Of a stretch of DNA of 64,000 nt, positions 33,813 to 45,588 are shown piece after piece. Numbering within the stretch: the first letter of the stretch is position 1; each line of letters begins with the position of its first letter. The DNA comes from Macrothele yani (lineage: Eukaryota; Arthropoda; Arachnida; Araneae; Macrothelidae), in the NCBI GenBank assembly GCA_039090855.1, contig CM077023.1, positions 80,141,127 through 80,205,126 on the forward strand. Direction: 5' to 3'. Made by a program: the position numbers and the translations under genes. The notes beneath the pieces are model-generated. The model was not told where the DNA came from, made no database searches, and saw only the letters and a list, made by a program, of their open reading frames with translations.

Positions 33813-34142
33813 ATTGTTGCCAGAGCCGCCCTTAGCAGCCGCGGGGCCAGGCGCAAACCTACCCGCCGGGCCCCTTGCTTTAACCACCTTCCCCCTACAC
33901 TACACATAAAACATACACTAGACTTAAAACATAGCTTATTACAGTTATCTGTACAGTTTAATGAAACGTCAAAGCGTTTGAAAATTAACCAATAACGAAA
34001 GACAGCATTTTAAATTTTTTGAACACTACTGATAATTTGTAAATGTCTTTTAAATGATGTAGATAAAATAAGCACACCACCATACGTCCTTCCCTCACAG
34101 TGGTTCCGTCTCTACCTATTATGGGACAGTACTTACCCTATA

Positions 34143-35359
34143 CACAGTCGAGACACATTATTGCGATCACCTCCTACTTTTGACGTCAACAGCGCGTAGC
34201 TAATGAATGAAGGCACGTGTCGTGAGCTGTCTTGGAAGGTGCATAAGGTTTGCTGTAGCCATTCTGAAAACATATCACCCGTTGCTGTCATGGATAAAAG
34301 GAGCGATTTATCAGATTTGCAAGAAGGGGTGATTATCGGCTTTCGAGCCAAGGGTGGCAGTATTTCAGAAACAGCGCTAAACATGAACTCTTCGCGTGCT
34401 GCTGTGGTTAAAGTGTATCGTGATTGAAGAAATGGCACCATTGCGAATAAGCGACGAGGAAACTGCGGAGCACCACGTGCCATTGATGTAAGAGGTAAAC
34501 ATCGTCTTCGAAGGTGCATGAGGGCCGATCGACAAGTTACAGTGGAGCAACTCACTGGCCGAATGAACCAAGGGGCTACCAGAAGTGTGTCTAAAACGAC
34601 AGTTCAGCAAACTCTGCTGCGTATGGGCTCCGATGCAGACGGATGGTCACTGCACCTCTGCTAACGAAGGTGCATCGGCATAAAAAGGTTTACATTTGCA
34701 CGGCAGTATTGAAATTGGACCTCCGCTGATTGGCAAAGGATTGCCTTCTCGGAAGAGTCACATTTTCTGCTTCATCGAACGGATGGACGTTGGCGTATAA
34801 AGCAAGAAACATTGGAGAACAAACACTTTTCAACCATTTATGGCAGAACACAAGCAGGTGGGGGCAGCGTTATGGTCTGGGGAATGTTTTCGTGGCATTC
34901 TCTGTTCCATTTATACTTGTGGAAGGCACAATTAATCGAATTCGTTATGAATCCATCCTTGCAGACCACGTACACCCGTACATACTGATTGTCTTCCCTG
35001 GGGCGGACGGGATCTTCCAGCACGACAATGCGACGTGTCACACAGCTAGAAATGTCCGAGAGTGATTGGAAGAGCACTATGAAGACTTCAAGGTACTTCC
35101 CTGGCCCTCAATTCCCCAGACTTAAATCCAATTGAGCATTTGTGGGACCACCTAGATCGTGTTGTTCGCTCTATGGATCCTCCACCACGCACCCTCCAGC
35201 AGCTGTCAGATGCACTGCAGTCAGCACGGCTCCACATACCTGTGAACATCTTCCAGCACCTTGTTGAGTCACTCCCAGCTCGTCTAGCTGTTGTCCGCGC
35301 TGCACACGGCGGTTACTCTGGATATTAGCTGGTGGTCACAATAATGTGATTCGACCGTG
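34143..35359 (+). mobile_element. Tc1-like transposon inside hAT
   Basis: Imperfect inverted ends (cacagtcgagacacattatt at left, complement at right: aataatgtgattcgaccgtg) are flanked by TA at 34141-34142 and 35360-35361. 1217 bp, a standard Tc1 size. Confidence 0.92.
34203..35328 (+). pseudogene. Broken Tc1-like transposase
   Basis: The N-terminal helix-turn-helix starts at about 34290 (MDKRSDLSDLQEGVIIGFRA, SISETALNMNSSRAAVVKVY), then a TGA at 34425. Later parts are in other frames: RIAFSEESHFLLHRTDGRW, where the first catalytic Asp is Glu; GGGSVMVWGMFSW; FQHDNATCHTA with the second Asp; and LWDHLDRVV plus the C-terminal NIFQHLVESLPARL. At least three frameshifts. Inactive. Confidence 0.87.
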
Positions 35360-35484
35360 TAGAACTCAGCTTATAAGAACTGGACGTTTTTTGCTTTCAT
35401 CCCAAAAATTTCTTTTGCTTGCTTTACCCTGTTCAATTGACAAAGTTGCCAAAGACATGGATCTTTCTAGAGATATGACAGATC

Positions 35485-35760
35485 TTAATAAGATTTAATC
35501 AGCTTCAAGCGTGAAAAGCTTTTTGCGCTTGCCACCGGTACTGGGACAGTAAGTAATATCCTGTAGGCGATGAAAGCATTAGAGAAAGAATTCTGAATTT
35601 TATTCATGTTTCTTAAAGCATCGGCTGCAGTTTTGACATCAGATTGAAGTAACTCACATAGCACAACTTTTTCGATAACTATCAGTACACGGTGCACTTT
35701 GAAAAATATGGCTTCAATCCTAATGTTTCGCTAGACATAATATTGTAGTTTGCTTCCGAT
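35485..35760 (-). pseudogene. hAT transposase C-terminal remnant
   Basis: The minus-strand frame ends in FIAYRILLTVPVPVASAKSF and SRLKLIKSY, the hAT dimerisation motif (usually LTxPVTVASAERSFSKLKLIK). It continues from the start of the ORF (VLIVIEKVVLCELLQSDVKT). Nothing upstream of the dimerisation region is present. Confidence 0.8.
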
Positions 35761-35998
35761 ATTTTGGTAAATATAAGTTCAGCAATCGATATTAAAAAGA
35801 AAGAATAATTAAACGAGACGGAGTTTAAAAAATAAAATTAAAATAATTGAAAAAAAGAAATTCCATCCCTGCCCCCCCCCCCTCTTATTTCTGTCTTTTC
35901 CTCTTTTTTTCTTAGGGTATGAGCACGGGGCTCCCTAAGCGTGGGGCCCTGTGCGACCACGCCTGTCGCACACCCCTAAGGGCGGCTCTGATTGTTGC

Positions 35999-36992
35999 CA
36001 GGAAACGGGCGCATATGTTAAAAAAATTACAATGAATCTCATGTAATGACAATTCTTTATTTGATCACCGTGAGTTCACAAAACAGAAAAAATGCTTGAT
36101 GCTTTTCACAGAAATTAGATTCACTTTTCAGAAGCAGAAAACATTGCAAATTACATGGCGTAGACTTATGAGATAACCTTTATAGCTGGACTTATTGCAA
36201 TTTTTAATATTTTTGTTATATATATGCTGGGAACTTAAAAAAATGAAAGCAATAAAACTATCATCGGAAATACACATGTGGCCTAATCCAAACGAGGAAG
36301 TATTAAAAATTTAGACAACTTTACAATATGTGACCTCAGTGATCAAATAAAAACAGGAAATTCGCGAAAAGGTACATCATTAAATTAATTTAGTAGAAAC
36401 CACAACTTCAAAATTCATTCATTACAGACATAAGGAATGCCTTAAGAGGAATCTGTGGCAATGATCACAGCACGAAATCACCTTGAACAACAGCGCTTTT
36501 GCATTTATCATTCACACATCAAAGAATATGTGTAACTGGGACAGATCCCTACTTTATGAAATTCTGAAACACAACGGAACTCTTTTCCTCAGCCCCAACA
36601 TGCTTTCGTTTAAAAAAAATGCGTTAAAGCAATCTAAATAAATTATTACGTCCAATTATCTTTTAGTTTAACAATCCTCAGGAACATCAAATGCTAAAGT
36701 AAGTCTCCTGTCCCTAAATTTGGATCGTTGACCCCACGGACGGAATAAAATCAGTGCAGTAGGAACAAAAACAACATCCATATCTTATGTAGTATTCGAG
36801 CTTATTTCTAGCTGGAAAAAAAAACCCACAGCATAGATGACTCGACCCCAAGTGACCCTATTAGGTAGGGTTATAATACACTTAGGGGTGAAATTCATCC
36901 CTTCTTAAATAGTTGAAGGATTAAACGCTGCTTTTATATAGATAACATAAACCTGAATAAGGTAAAAAAACAACCCATTTTCTAGTTTGAAA
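35999..36992. other. Unassigned stretch
   Basis: AT-rich, with no coding region or repeat that I recognise. Confidence 0.5.
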
Positions 36993-37610
36993 GACCAATA
37001 TCGGTATAACTGTACCACCAGGTTTAGGGCAAATGCTATTACACACTTACTAACCCACATAACCTGTGCAGTGAGTTATGGCTGAACGATACCCTCTACC
37101 AACTTCCAAATGAAAAGCAGTTTACTATTATGCCTTAAAAAAACAAGTTAATCGAAATACACGTTTCCAATCCTTACTTATGAATCAGAGACATAGTTTT
37201 CTAATAAATGCAGCGTTCAAGAGGCAGCGTTCAACTCAAATATGCATAGAGAGATGCATGCTTGGGGTAGCAAGGAAAGATAAGAAAAGGAACTTATGCA
37301 TGGATCAGGAAAATGACAAGGGTGGATGTCATCACGATCAAAGTAAAGACCCCTAAGATACAATGGGCTGGATATACTGCCAGAAAAACTGACCACCTTT
37401 GGACAACTGAAATACTCGACTGGATACCAAGAGACAAAAAATACCCAGGAAATGACCACGTGGGAGACTCATGGATGTCAAAGATGGAAGTATACTGGAG
37501 TCGCATGGAAGTGAATTGCCTAAGACAGAGAGTTGTGGGGAAGTCTTGGGGAGACCTTCATCCAGCAGAGTGGAATGGGAAAGGTTGTCAGACTGGGAGA
37601 AGTTTTGATG
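36993..37610 (+). mobile_element. Old internally deleted RTE relative
   Basis: The first 100 bp (atatcggtataactgtacca, gtgagttatggctgaac) correspond to the RTE leader near 2587-2680. After an unrelated-looking 110 bp the sequence continues as the RTE 3' end (agagatgcatgcttggggta, tgggctggatatactgcc, tggggagaccttcatccagc). The intervening endonuclease and most of the reverse transcriptase are gone. About 75 percent similar to the young copies. A 100-codon ORF at 37313-37615 is the RTE C-terminal domain. Confidence 0.75.
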
Positions 37611-37615
37611 AATAA

Positions 37616-38135
37616 AAAGATAGGCTTTAAATGGTATACAGAGGAATAATTGCGAAACAATCTGTAACAACCCTTGCAGTAAGTAAAAGTTCTGCTTCTC
37701 CTTAAATAGCATTTATGATGCTGTTCATAAGATTGGCTATCCCCCATTTCCTATATCAAAACGTAATTCTTTCATTAGGATTCAAAATATTGAACATCTA
37801 AACTTCAAACATCCAAATTTCAAAAATGCACTGTATACTCATTAAATTATTTAGTTATGATGATAAGTTTGTCAATAATTTTCATTCAGAGTGTTTTGAG
37901 CAACTTATAAAATAGGAAGTGCCTTAAACCAGCATAGTAGAGACCATAACAAAAATTTGATCATGAAATACACAAGTAAATAAGCATAGAGCATCATAGC
38001 TGTCTCATCACTAGACAAGGCTGTTTTTTTGTTGTTGTTTTTTTCATAGTAATTTGAAATCAGAAAAAAAAATGATAACAGTCGTCCAGCAAATGTTTGT
38101 TAATGCCCTCAGAAAATATTCTGAATGTGCTAAAA
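37616..38135. other. Unassigned stretch
   Basis: No gene or repeat recognised. Confidence 0.5.
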
Positions 38136-38137
38136 TA

Positions 38138-39075
38138 CAGGGTGATTCATAAAGAAGTATACAGTTTCAACGCACTATAAAACAAGAACAATGCAAGGTA
38201 TTTTATGTTACTTGTAACAGAATTTGTAGGGGAATGTTTCAAGTTTTTTTAGAGACAGTCACAGATGTTCCATGTGTGCACCCTTAGTCACACGACACAC
38301 ATCCAGCCGGTAATCCATTTCCGCCCCAAATGCGAGGTAAGATATCTAAATCAAGTGCAGTGATAGCGGCTGTGATACGCTGTTTCAGCTCCGCTAGATC
38401 AACAGGAAGGGGATGGGCGAATACCTTGTCCTTTACGTAACCCCTCAGGAAAAACTATGTGATCGGCAAAATCGTCATTTTCAAAACGGTGCTGCATTTC
38501 GGCACAAAATTCAAAGCGTTTTGTCTTGTCAAGGTCAGTGAGATTTTGCAACATCTGCACTTTGTATGGAATCATTTTTATCTTCTTTCTCAAAATTCTC
38601 CAAACAGTGGGCTGTGAAATCTGCACTTCACGACTCACCCTCCGCGTTGATTTTCCCGTGCTTCGTTGAATGGCGGTGCAAACACTATCGACAACTTCTT
38701 CCGATACACGCGGTCGTCCAGGACTTTTAAGTTTGCAAAAACAGCCTGTAGTTTAAAATTTTTTATGCCAATCGTAGATAGATTTTCTGGTTGGAGGTTC
38801 TTTTCCGAATCGTGATCGAAAATGCCGTTGCACAACAGCTGCAGATTCCGTTTTGCTCAATTCAAGAACACAAAACGCCTTCTCCACTGCAGACGCTGTC
38901 ATTTTGATTGACTAGTCACGTTACACGCACGCTATCGCCCACGTCACTTCCCTCAGTAGCGGGACACAAACTGTATGAGTACATCTACCTAACGGTTAGC
39001 AGTTGTGGTCTGTGTCTTCAACTGTTACTGTTTTACTGCATCTGGAAACTGTATACTTCTTTATGAATCAGGGTG
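38138..39075 (-). mobile_element. mariner-like transposon, internally deleted
   Basis: The inverted ends share tgattcataaagaagtata followed by cagtttc, 26 bp or more, with TA at 38136-38137 and 39076-39077. The element is 938 bp, shorter than usual because the catalytic domain is missing. Confidence 0.92.
38290..38895 (-). pseudogene. mariner-like transposase remnant
   Basis: The minus strand gives RVYRKKLSIVF, then SREVQISQPTVWRILRKKI, KMIPYKVQMLQNLT and FEFCAEMQHRFENDDFADHI, typical of the N-terminal half of this mariner-like family. The first catalytic block should read VFSDEATF but is VFPEGLRK after a deletion. Only a C-terminal tail (ELKQRITAAITALDLDI) follows. No catalytic triad is left. 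Confidence 0.82.
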
Positions 39076-39167
39076 TATTATTATTTCGGTGTTTAACGAT
39101 GTAGATCAGTATTCAAGAGGTTTCAGTAAATCTCCTATTCCGACTTAAGAGCCAGTAGACTACTGGA

Positions 39168-39357
39168 GCCTGATCATGGTGTAAGCGCTGGCCCCTGATC
39201 ATTCGTCTGAGGTGGGTTCGAATCCCGGTGAGGCATGGACGATGTGTTTCTCTTACGGCACTAGCTCTCTCCCTTCCCTGGAACCAGTGGCACTAAATTA
39301 GAACCGAGCGAATGCCTGTAGCCCACTAAGTTGCTCATGGTAAGCGTTAAACCCCCA

Positions 39358-39389
<32 letters not shown>

Positions 39390-39390
39390 G
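39168..39390 (+). mobile_element. SINE-A, diverged
   Basis: The A box is degraded (gatcatggtgtaagcg). The B box gggttcgaatcccggtgagg, the body gctctctcccttccctggaa and the 3' end gttaaacccccagtaaatt are clear, followed by a long A-run to about 39389. Confidence 0.85.
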
Positions 39391-39746
39391 ACTAAGGGAA
39401 GTGACAGAACCAACATTTGAAGGACAGACACACAACATTTGTGACTTGCGTCGAAGTTCGGACCCAGGCATAGCAACCAGGAGCGGTGGATAGGAGGGGA
39501 GTGCAGACAAAGCACTCCCCTCTTATCAAAATTCTGAATCTAAACTACCTGTGGAAAAATTGCTCATAAAAAAAAAAAAAAAAAAACGAAACACAGCTAG
39601 CGGGTTGACCAAAACTGTAAAAATTTAGTAGTCACGAGTCAGTATCTAAACAAAAAGTAAATTGAACGGTGACATATTTATTGGATTGTCCTTTTGAATT
39701 CTGACCTATAAGCACAATATTTGCTCAGTTAAATAACATATTTCAA
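39391..39746. other. Spacer with an 11-bp hairpin
   Basis: A perfect inverted repeat, gaggggagtgc (39494-39504) and gcactcccctc (39512-39522), has a 7-nt loop. An A-run lies at about 39568-39586. No gene. Confidence 0.6.
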
Positions 39747-40165
39747 TTGTTTAAATCATTGCACAGTAGGCAAACATTTCTTTCTCAAAACAGCTGCGCT
39801 CCTATTGAATTAGTATTAGTATCAGCTAAAGAACTTATTAAATTTAATTCCGACGCGTCAGATGATCTTTTAAATGAATTACAAATTATAAAACCTCTTC
39901 TAGCGGACAACGAAAAAATTCAAGGTCCTAAAGAGCTTCTTCAACACATAGTTGATTCCAATTACAACGATATTTTCCTAAACTTGATTATCACTTCACG
40001 ACTATTTTTGACTCTACGAGTAACCGTCGCAAGTTCCGAAAGATCTTTTAGCAAGCAAAAAAATGATTAAAACATATTTAAGATCAATCATGACCCAAGA
40101 ACGCTTGCCATTTTTAGCGATATTAAACATATAAAGCGAAGAAGAAAAGAAGAGCGATTTTAATT
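39747..40165 (+). pseudogene. hAT transposase C-terminal fragment
   Basis: The 107-codon ORF ends with FLNLIITSRLFLTLRVTVAS then SERSFSKQKND. The other frame continues MIKTYLRSIMTQERLPFLAI and LNI. Together these are the hAT dimerisation region. The frameshift sits in an A7 run at about 40057. LTLPVTVAS has become LTLRVTVAS. No upstream catalytic region and no terminal repeats found. It is on the opposite strand from the remnant at 35485 and differs in sequence, so it is a separate element. Confidence 0.85.
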
Positions 40166-42319
40166 TCGTAATAATGAAATGAAGCCAAAATAAAGAAAGA
40201 AAATTATTGATGTGTATTCATCGAAAATATTCATTTCAAAAGCAAGTACGAAAATCGGTCGTCATTTTTTATTTCATGGTTTTCTGCAACAATGCCAGTT
40301 GTATTTATCTATATTATTTCTAATTTTGAAGAATGTTCTGATTTTTAGCGAAAACAAGCGATTACAGGTGTTAAATTTTTTATCTAAATAAACTATGCTG
40401 AAAGATTTCAGTACGTTTGCTTCTTCTTTGGGGAAACGCGGGGATCTCATTAATAGTTTTACACCCGGACCACAATAAAACACGCACTTTCCCTGACAGC
40501 AACACAAGAAGCCAAATCCATACACTTCTCGTTTACAGGGCAATACGAATGCATTTGTTTATAACTTTCACGCTTTTGTTTTGTGGTATATTTTATTTCA
40601 TTTATTTCAGTTTAGTTGACACATACAGGTTACATAGATTAAGTGAAAGCAATTATATGGCAGATATGCAATAAAAAAGGGGAAAAGGCCTAAAGGGCCT
40701 AACTAGCCATCTTCTTCCAAAATGGTGATTCTTGAAACAAACATCAAGTCAAGCAGGCATACTAGTGATAGGCGGCCCTGAGATACAGTTATCAGTACAG
40801 TTTCAAATTGATTGCCTAAGTAGCTCCACCCTATATCATGTAATATTGAAAATGTAAATTTAAACCATACCACTTAAGGAAATAACAGATTAATAAAAAG
40901 CCCAAATAATTATATTCAGTATTAAAATTACCAATATATTAGTTTGTTTATTGCTAATATCAAACATTAGTTTGTTTGTTTTATTTTCACATACAAGGAG
41001 AAAACTATATAGACAGCTTCGTCAGCATAAATCAGTAACACTAAAGAAGCAATGTAGCGCTTCAGAATTTTTAATTCTTAGACTAGTAAATTTCCAGATG
41101 TTAAAACTTCAGAGCTGACCATCTGAAATAGCAATAAAAGGAAAACTTGAAGAAGATAAGCGTTTTCTTTTGTTTGAAAATCCAATGCATACTGTTTTGA
41201 ATATACATATTTTCTTTATATGTTTGACTATTAAACTTTGCATAGATATATTGCGGTGATATGCAGTGTTAACCAATGCCAACGGGCACCCTGCCACTCT
41301 AGGAGGACAGATTTTTGAACTCCAGTCACGATCACCAGTTTCGGAAGAGTGTCGGAAACACCATAAGTCCCTGCCCGCCCACCTCATAACCCTCGCCATC
41401 GGCACCTAATCCCGGGCCACTTTTTTATATTCCTATCGTGGCCTGAAGTGAGTAAGGCCATAAGACCACGATCAAAACTATCCCTCTCCAATGGCTCCTG
41501 CTTCGCCACCCAAATGGCGGCGATAATCGTGACTGCATGCCTTGCCTGCTGTGGATATTGTTTTCATTTGGGTTTTCTGCGTCCCACAACCCCGAAGTTG
41601 CTCCTTGGAGGGACATTAGGCGCAACTGCCGACGAAATCGAATTATTTCCTTTGTCCGTTTTCTTCCTCTTGCCTCTCTTGGTTTCTTTCACTTTGGAGT
41701 TGTTCTAAGTGCACTTGTTCTTTTCTGATATCGATTTCTATCCAAGGTTTGTCCAGTTCCCAACCATTTCTCTTCATAAGAAAGAAAAGGAAGAATCAGT
41801 CGGAAAAGTCGAAACTGTTTTCATTTTTATCCAAGAAACATTTTTTTTTTTTTAGCTTATTTTCAAAGATACCGCGTGTGGCAGGTGCTTTTGTGTCTCG
41901 AGTTGTTTTCCCTGGAGTCGAAAGTATTTTCTGAGAAAAATATTATAGCTAAAAACTGCAAAACTTATTCGAATACCATTCGTCCTAAATAAGTAACATG
42001 ACCAAATTCCTAAAAAACAAAGAAAGACGGCAAAAATGGAAATATGTATACATTATTTTGATGCCATAATTTTTTTTTCTCTCCGGCCTTGCATAATTCT
42101 TAACGTCTAAAGAAATCAACTTCAAAGATATTTGAAATGATAAGTTTTTGATCGGTATTCTTCCTGTTCTAGAACCACGTTTTTTTTTATAAAGCTTAAT
42201 TAATAAATGACAATCAGCGTGAAATGATTTTAGCTTGTTAAACATGAAAACAAGGAAAAGATAACACGAAAAAAATCCTTTAATTTAGATTTTTTTTTTC
42301 TGTAAGGGGGAAAAGTAGT
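40166..42319. other. Unassigned stretch with a GC-rich patch
   Basis: No recognisable protein. About 41380-41710 is richer in GC than its surroundings, has ORFs on both strands (66 codons minus at 41425-41625, 86 codons plus at 41448-41708) and contains caaatggcggcgat, similar to a YY1 site. It could be a promoter or first exon of an unseen gene, but I cannot support that beyond composition. Confidence 0.35.
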
Positions 42320-42324
42320 AATTG

Positions 42325-42420
42325 CTATCCTGGTAACCCAGTCGTCAGAAGAGCTGGCTTCTGACTAATTGTCTGAGCTGGGCTCCGGCTGGGGCATACG
42401 TACGACGCCTGCTTCATGGC
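42325..42420 (+). repeat. Decayed tRNA-like SINE head
   Basis: gtcgtcagaagagctggctt and the following ctgactaattgtctgag resemble the head of SINE-A with mutated boxes. Only a partial resemblance. Confidence 0.4.
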
Positions 42421-43107
42421 ATTTCTCACTTCGGAAAAATATGGAAATTATCATTAAAGCAAATAACGCGGTTACTTTAAATCTGCTACACGCGTAATTC
42501 ATGTTACGAATCTTCACGTTACTAGATTATAGGCGTAACAAGAAGGTACGTTATGTGGATTACGTGCATTGCTTAAAAGCTACGTTATTTGCTTTAATGT
42601 TAATCGTTGTGTGAGTGTAATACATGATTAAATCCAAGTGCCGCACTTCGCATACTGTTATTCGATGACGACACAGTCATTTTTGCAAGTACCTCCTTCA
42701 AAGATATACAGTACGATCCAGGAACCTTCTGGCAAGAGTAAAGAAGTGGGATTGAAGGCAAACTTACACACACACACACACAAAAATGTTGTACCAGACT
42801 TTTGCAAAAATTAAAGAATTAGAGGTTGGCAGGGCGAATTTAGAAGTAACTGATGCTTACAACATAAATCAAGCGAGGGCCACTTTGGAGAAGATATTAA
42901 TAGGTGTATGAAACCGAGATGGAGTGTATTTGCAAGACACCGTACACTTTACATGACATTTTACCATTATGTCATGAACGAAAAGTGTTTAATCAATGCA
43001 TTCTTCGAGTTCCTATTTAATTCAAACACGCGACGTGGATCAGGAACACCAAAAAGAAATCATTGCTCTTTCCACGTTAATAAATGAGTCTCGGAAAAAT
43101 TATCAAC

Positions 43108-43179
43108 GGTCGTCACGGGAATCGAGCCCAGAGTCTTCCAGTTACGCGCCGGACATGCTACCACTGCACCACAGCGGCC
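43108..43179 (-). pseudogene. tRNA-like sequence, left arm
   Basis: Minus-strand copy of the 73-nt tRNA-like sequence at 43545-43617, with several changes in the acceptor and T arms (tcgtcacgggaatcgagccc). Unlikely to be functional. Confidence 0.6.
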
Positions 43180-43544
43180 TCGACTTCTCCAGACTCACAT
43201 GTGTGGAACTGCCAAACTACATGCAGGTTGCTTCATGGAGCCCCGCACAATGCTAGGGATTCACCAAAGATGGAAATCAGCAACTGAACAAATAACTAGG
43301 AGGCGAATGGATAATTAATTCAAACACTCGACGTGGATCAGGAACACCAAACAGAAATCATCGCTCTTTCCACGTTAATGCTTGGATCCACGTGGAGTGT
43401 TTGAATTAATTATCCATGCGCCTCCTAGTAATTTGTTCAGTTGCTGATCTCCATCTTTGGTGAATCCCCAGCATTATGAGAGGCTCTATGCAGCAACCTG
43501 CATGTAGTTTGGCAGTTAATCACACGTGAGTCTGGAGAATTTGA

Positions 43545-43617
43545 GGCCGCTGTGGTACAGTGGTAGCATGTCCGGCGCGTAACTGAAAGACCCTGGGTTC
43601 GATTCCCAGTGGCGGCC
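43545..43617 (+). tRNA. tRNA-like sequence, anticodon CGT (Thr-type), probably repeat-derived
   Basis: The acceptor GGCCGCT pairs with GGCGGCC over 7 bp (one G-T). The D arm and A box are tggtacagtggtagc, the T arm is CTGGGTTCGATTCCCAG with a perfect stem, and the 7-nt anticodon loop CGCGTAA gives anticodon CGT. The anticodon stem has one mismatch. Its position in a fold-back repeat argues for a SINE-like relic rather than a working tRNA gene. Confidence 0.45.
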
Positions 43618-43881
43618 GATGATAATCTTTCCGAGACTCATTTATTAACGTGGAAAGAACGATGATTTCTGTTTGGAATTCCTACTTCTGGATCATAGAC
43701 ACAGAGGTTGCGGATAATTCAAAGAAACATGGAGATATGCATGCTTGGTGTAATAACCAAGAAAGATAGGGAGAGGGACTAATAATCTGGAAAACGACAA
43801 TGGTGTGACGTCATAATCATAGTAAGAGTGGATGATATCATGATCAAAATGAAGATATTTAAATGTCAATGTGCTGGACAT

Positions 43882-44659
43882 CACAGCTGAGACGGGCTGA
43901 GCCCGAAGCAGAGCCCGGGCCCGTATCAGGCTCGGGCTGTAGAATATTTACTGCGGGTCAGGCTCTTAGAGAGAGGGACAACGAGAGAATTTTTTTATAT
44001 ATAAATGTTATTTTATATGATTTAGCAAATGAGACACTTTATACTTGGTAAAAGGAATTCTTCGGCAACTGGTTCTGGTTAGGGAACGGGCATTCCAGAC
44101 AGCTATTTATTCCAGGCTTGGGTAGGAAATGCCATAGGCCGCGCATTAGTGTGTTTCTGCAGAGAAGAAAAAGCTTTCTCAAGAACTATAGATATTGGAT
44201 AGCTGATAGAATACCGACGATAATTTACCCCCTATCTCCACTCAGTAGCTTCCTGCTAATTCTATTTAGCAACGTACATATTGCAGCGCATTATGGCGCG
44301 ATAATATTAGCATTATTTGAGCAACATACAATTGCAACACCGTCCGATCATTTTGGATCCTCGGCCGCCCGAAGCACTTGAGGTGGAAACGAACGGTAAA
44401 AAAAAATCATACAGTTACACTATAAAAATAGACTCCCCTTTTGAAAAGTACATTGATTAATTGCAGGAGAAAGAGAGAGTGGAAGTGTGGAAAAGGAGAT
44501 GTTTCTTATTAATGGTTGAACAGGTTAGCCAGTTTTCGGGCTCGTTCGGGCCTTGGCTCTATTTTGAAATATAAAATTCGGGCTCGGGTGGGCTCGGGTT
44601 GATATACCACGGGCTCGGACGGGCTCGGGCTCCAAAAATTGAGCCCGAACTCAGCTCTG
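43882..44659. mobile_element. Non-autonomous hAT-like element
   Basis: The ends are cacagctgagacgggctgag and ...gaactcagctctg, imperfect inverted repeats rich in GGGCTCGGG motifs. The 8-bp duplication is ctggacat (43874-43881) and ctggacac (44660-44667), with one mismatch. No transposase is seen. The subterminal cgggctcggg repeats occur in both ends. Confidence 0.8.
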
Positions 44660-44757
44660 CTGGACACATTGCTAGGAGAACTGACCACCGTTAGACAACT
44701 GAAACATCAAACTAGATACCAAGGACATGAAAACACCCAAAAGACCAGGTGGAGGAT

Positions 44758-45538
44758 AGTGACGTAGCTACGAGGTGGTTCAGCTGCACTAGGGCCCAAC
44801 CGCTTGAGGGGCTCATTGCCAGCTAACAGTAATTTACGGAAAAGACGAACGGTAGCAATGAAAAACTGATTATAACATGAGATAATAACCTTACGATTTC
44901 TGTCTGGTTACAGAAAGTCTTTTCTATGTCCTTCTCAAATGTGAAATACAAAATTCAGTTCACAATAAGCCAATGGAAAACAATAGTGCTACAACTATCG
45001 TCCATTATCGCGCTTATTTAACACTCGCCGATCAATTATTTTTGTTATTATGAAAATAACTCAGAGAATGTATATCTTTACTGCATTTTCTTTCCCCCTC
45101 GTTTGAACCGTATTTTACGATAAGGCTCCTTATGCGCGATGACGCGCTATTAATATATGTTGCTGAGAGTCGGAGACGATGCTTCATTCTCACATTCTGT
45201 CCCGTCAATCATTCACATACAACCATACGTTGTAGGCGGCTGCATAGTCGGAGGGCAAACGGCTGCCGTATTGATAACAAATATCCGTGTAACCAGTGCT
45301 AAGTAAACAAGATCCTTCCTTTAGTGTTGATCCGAATATTGGCGAGTAGACATCCTTATACTCTACATTCTATATTTTGCGATTACATGATGAGCTACCG
45401 GTATAGTATGAAAGAAAATGCCATATGTAAAATTAAAATTGCGGCAATACACCTAGGCATACCTGAACATACGTATAAGGTACAGTGGGGCCTACTTCAT
45501 GATTCTGCACCAGGGATCCAACATTACTAGCTACGCTA
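44758..45538. mobile_element. Second hAT-like element, non-autonomous
   Basis: The left end tagtgacgtagctacgagg and the complement of the right end (tagcgtagctagtaatg) are similar, followed on both sides by cactagggccc / gtaggcccc. These resemble hAT-type ends. The element separates two parts of the old RTE, which fixes its approximate limits. The target duplication is not clear. Confidence 0.6.
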
Positions 45539-45588
45539 GAGGGTGGATGAAATTCAAAAGCATGTCGGAATGACATGGAGGACGACAG

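Larger units (their letters stand above)
33821..35990. mobile_element. hAT-type DNA transposon, with nested Tc1
   Basis: The termini cagagccgcccttag (33821) and ctaagggcggctctg (ending 35990) are exact inverted repeats, 15 bp long. The 8-bp duplication attgttgc at 33813-33820 and 35991-35998 is the hAT signature. Inside are a Tc1 element and the tail of a hAT transposase on the minus strand. Without the Tc1 the element is about 950 bp, so it is internally deleted. Confidence 0.93.
43019..43678. mobile_element. Fold-back element built from inverted tRNA-like units
   Basis: The left arm (43019 to about 43316) and right arm (about 43400-43678) are inverted copies at about 90 percent identity, each with a tRNA-like stretch. 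A 60-bp leader (aggaacaccaaa, gctctttccacgttaat) is repeated directly in the middle at about 43319-43379. A 9-bp near-duplication, ttcctattt / ttcctactt, at 43010-43018 and 43679-43687 suggests insertion as one unit into the old RTE. Confidence 0.8.

Noticed and set aside
41425..41708. Overlapping ORFs on both strands in a GC-rich patch
   Set aside because: Neither shows a family motif. I mention the patch as a possible promoter but do not call a gene.
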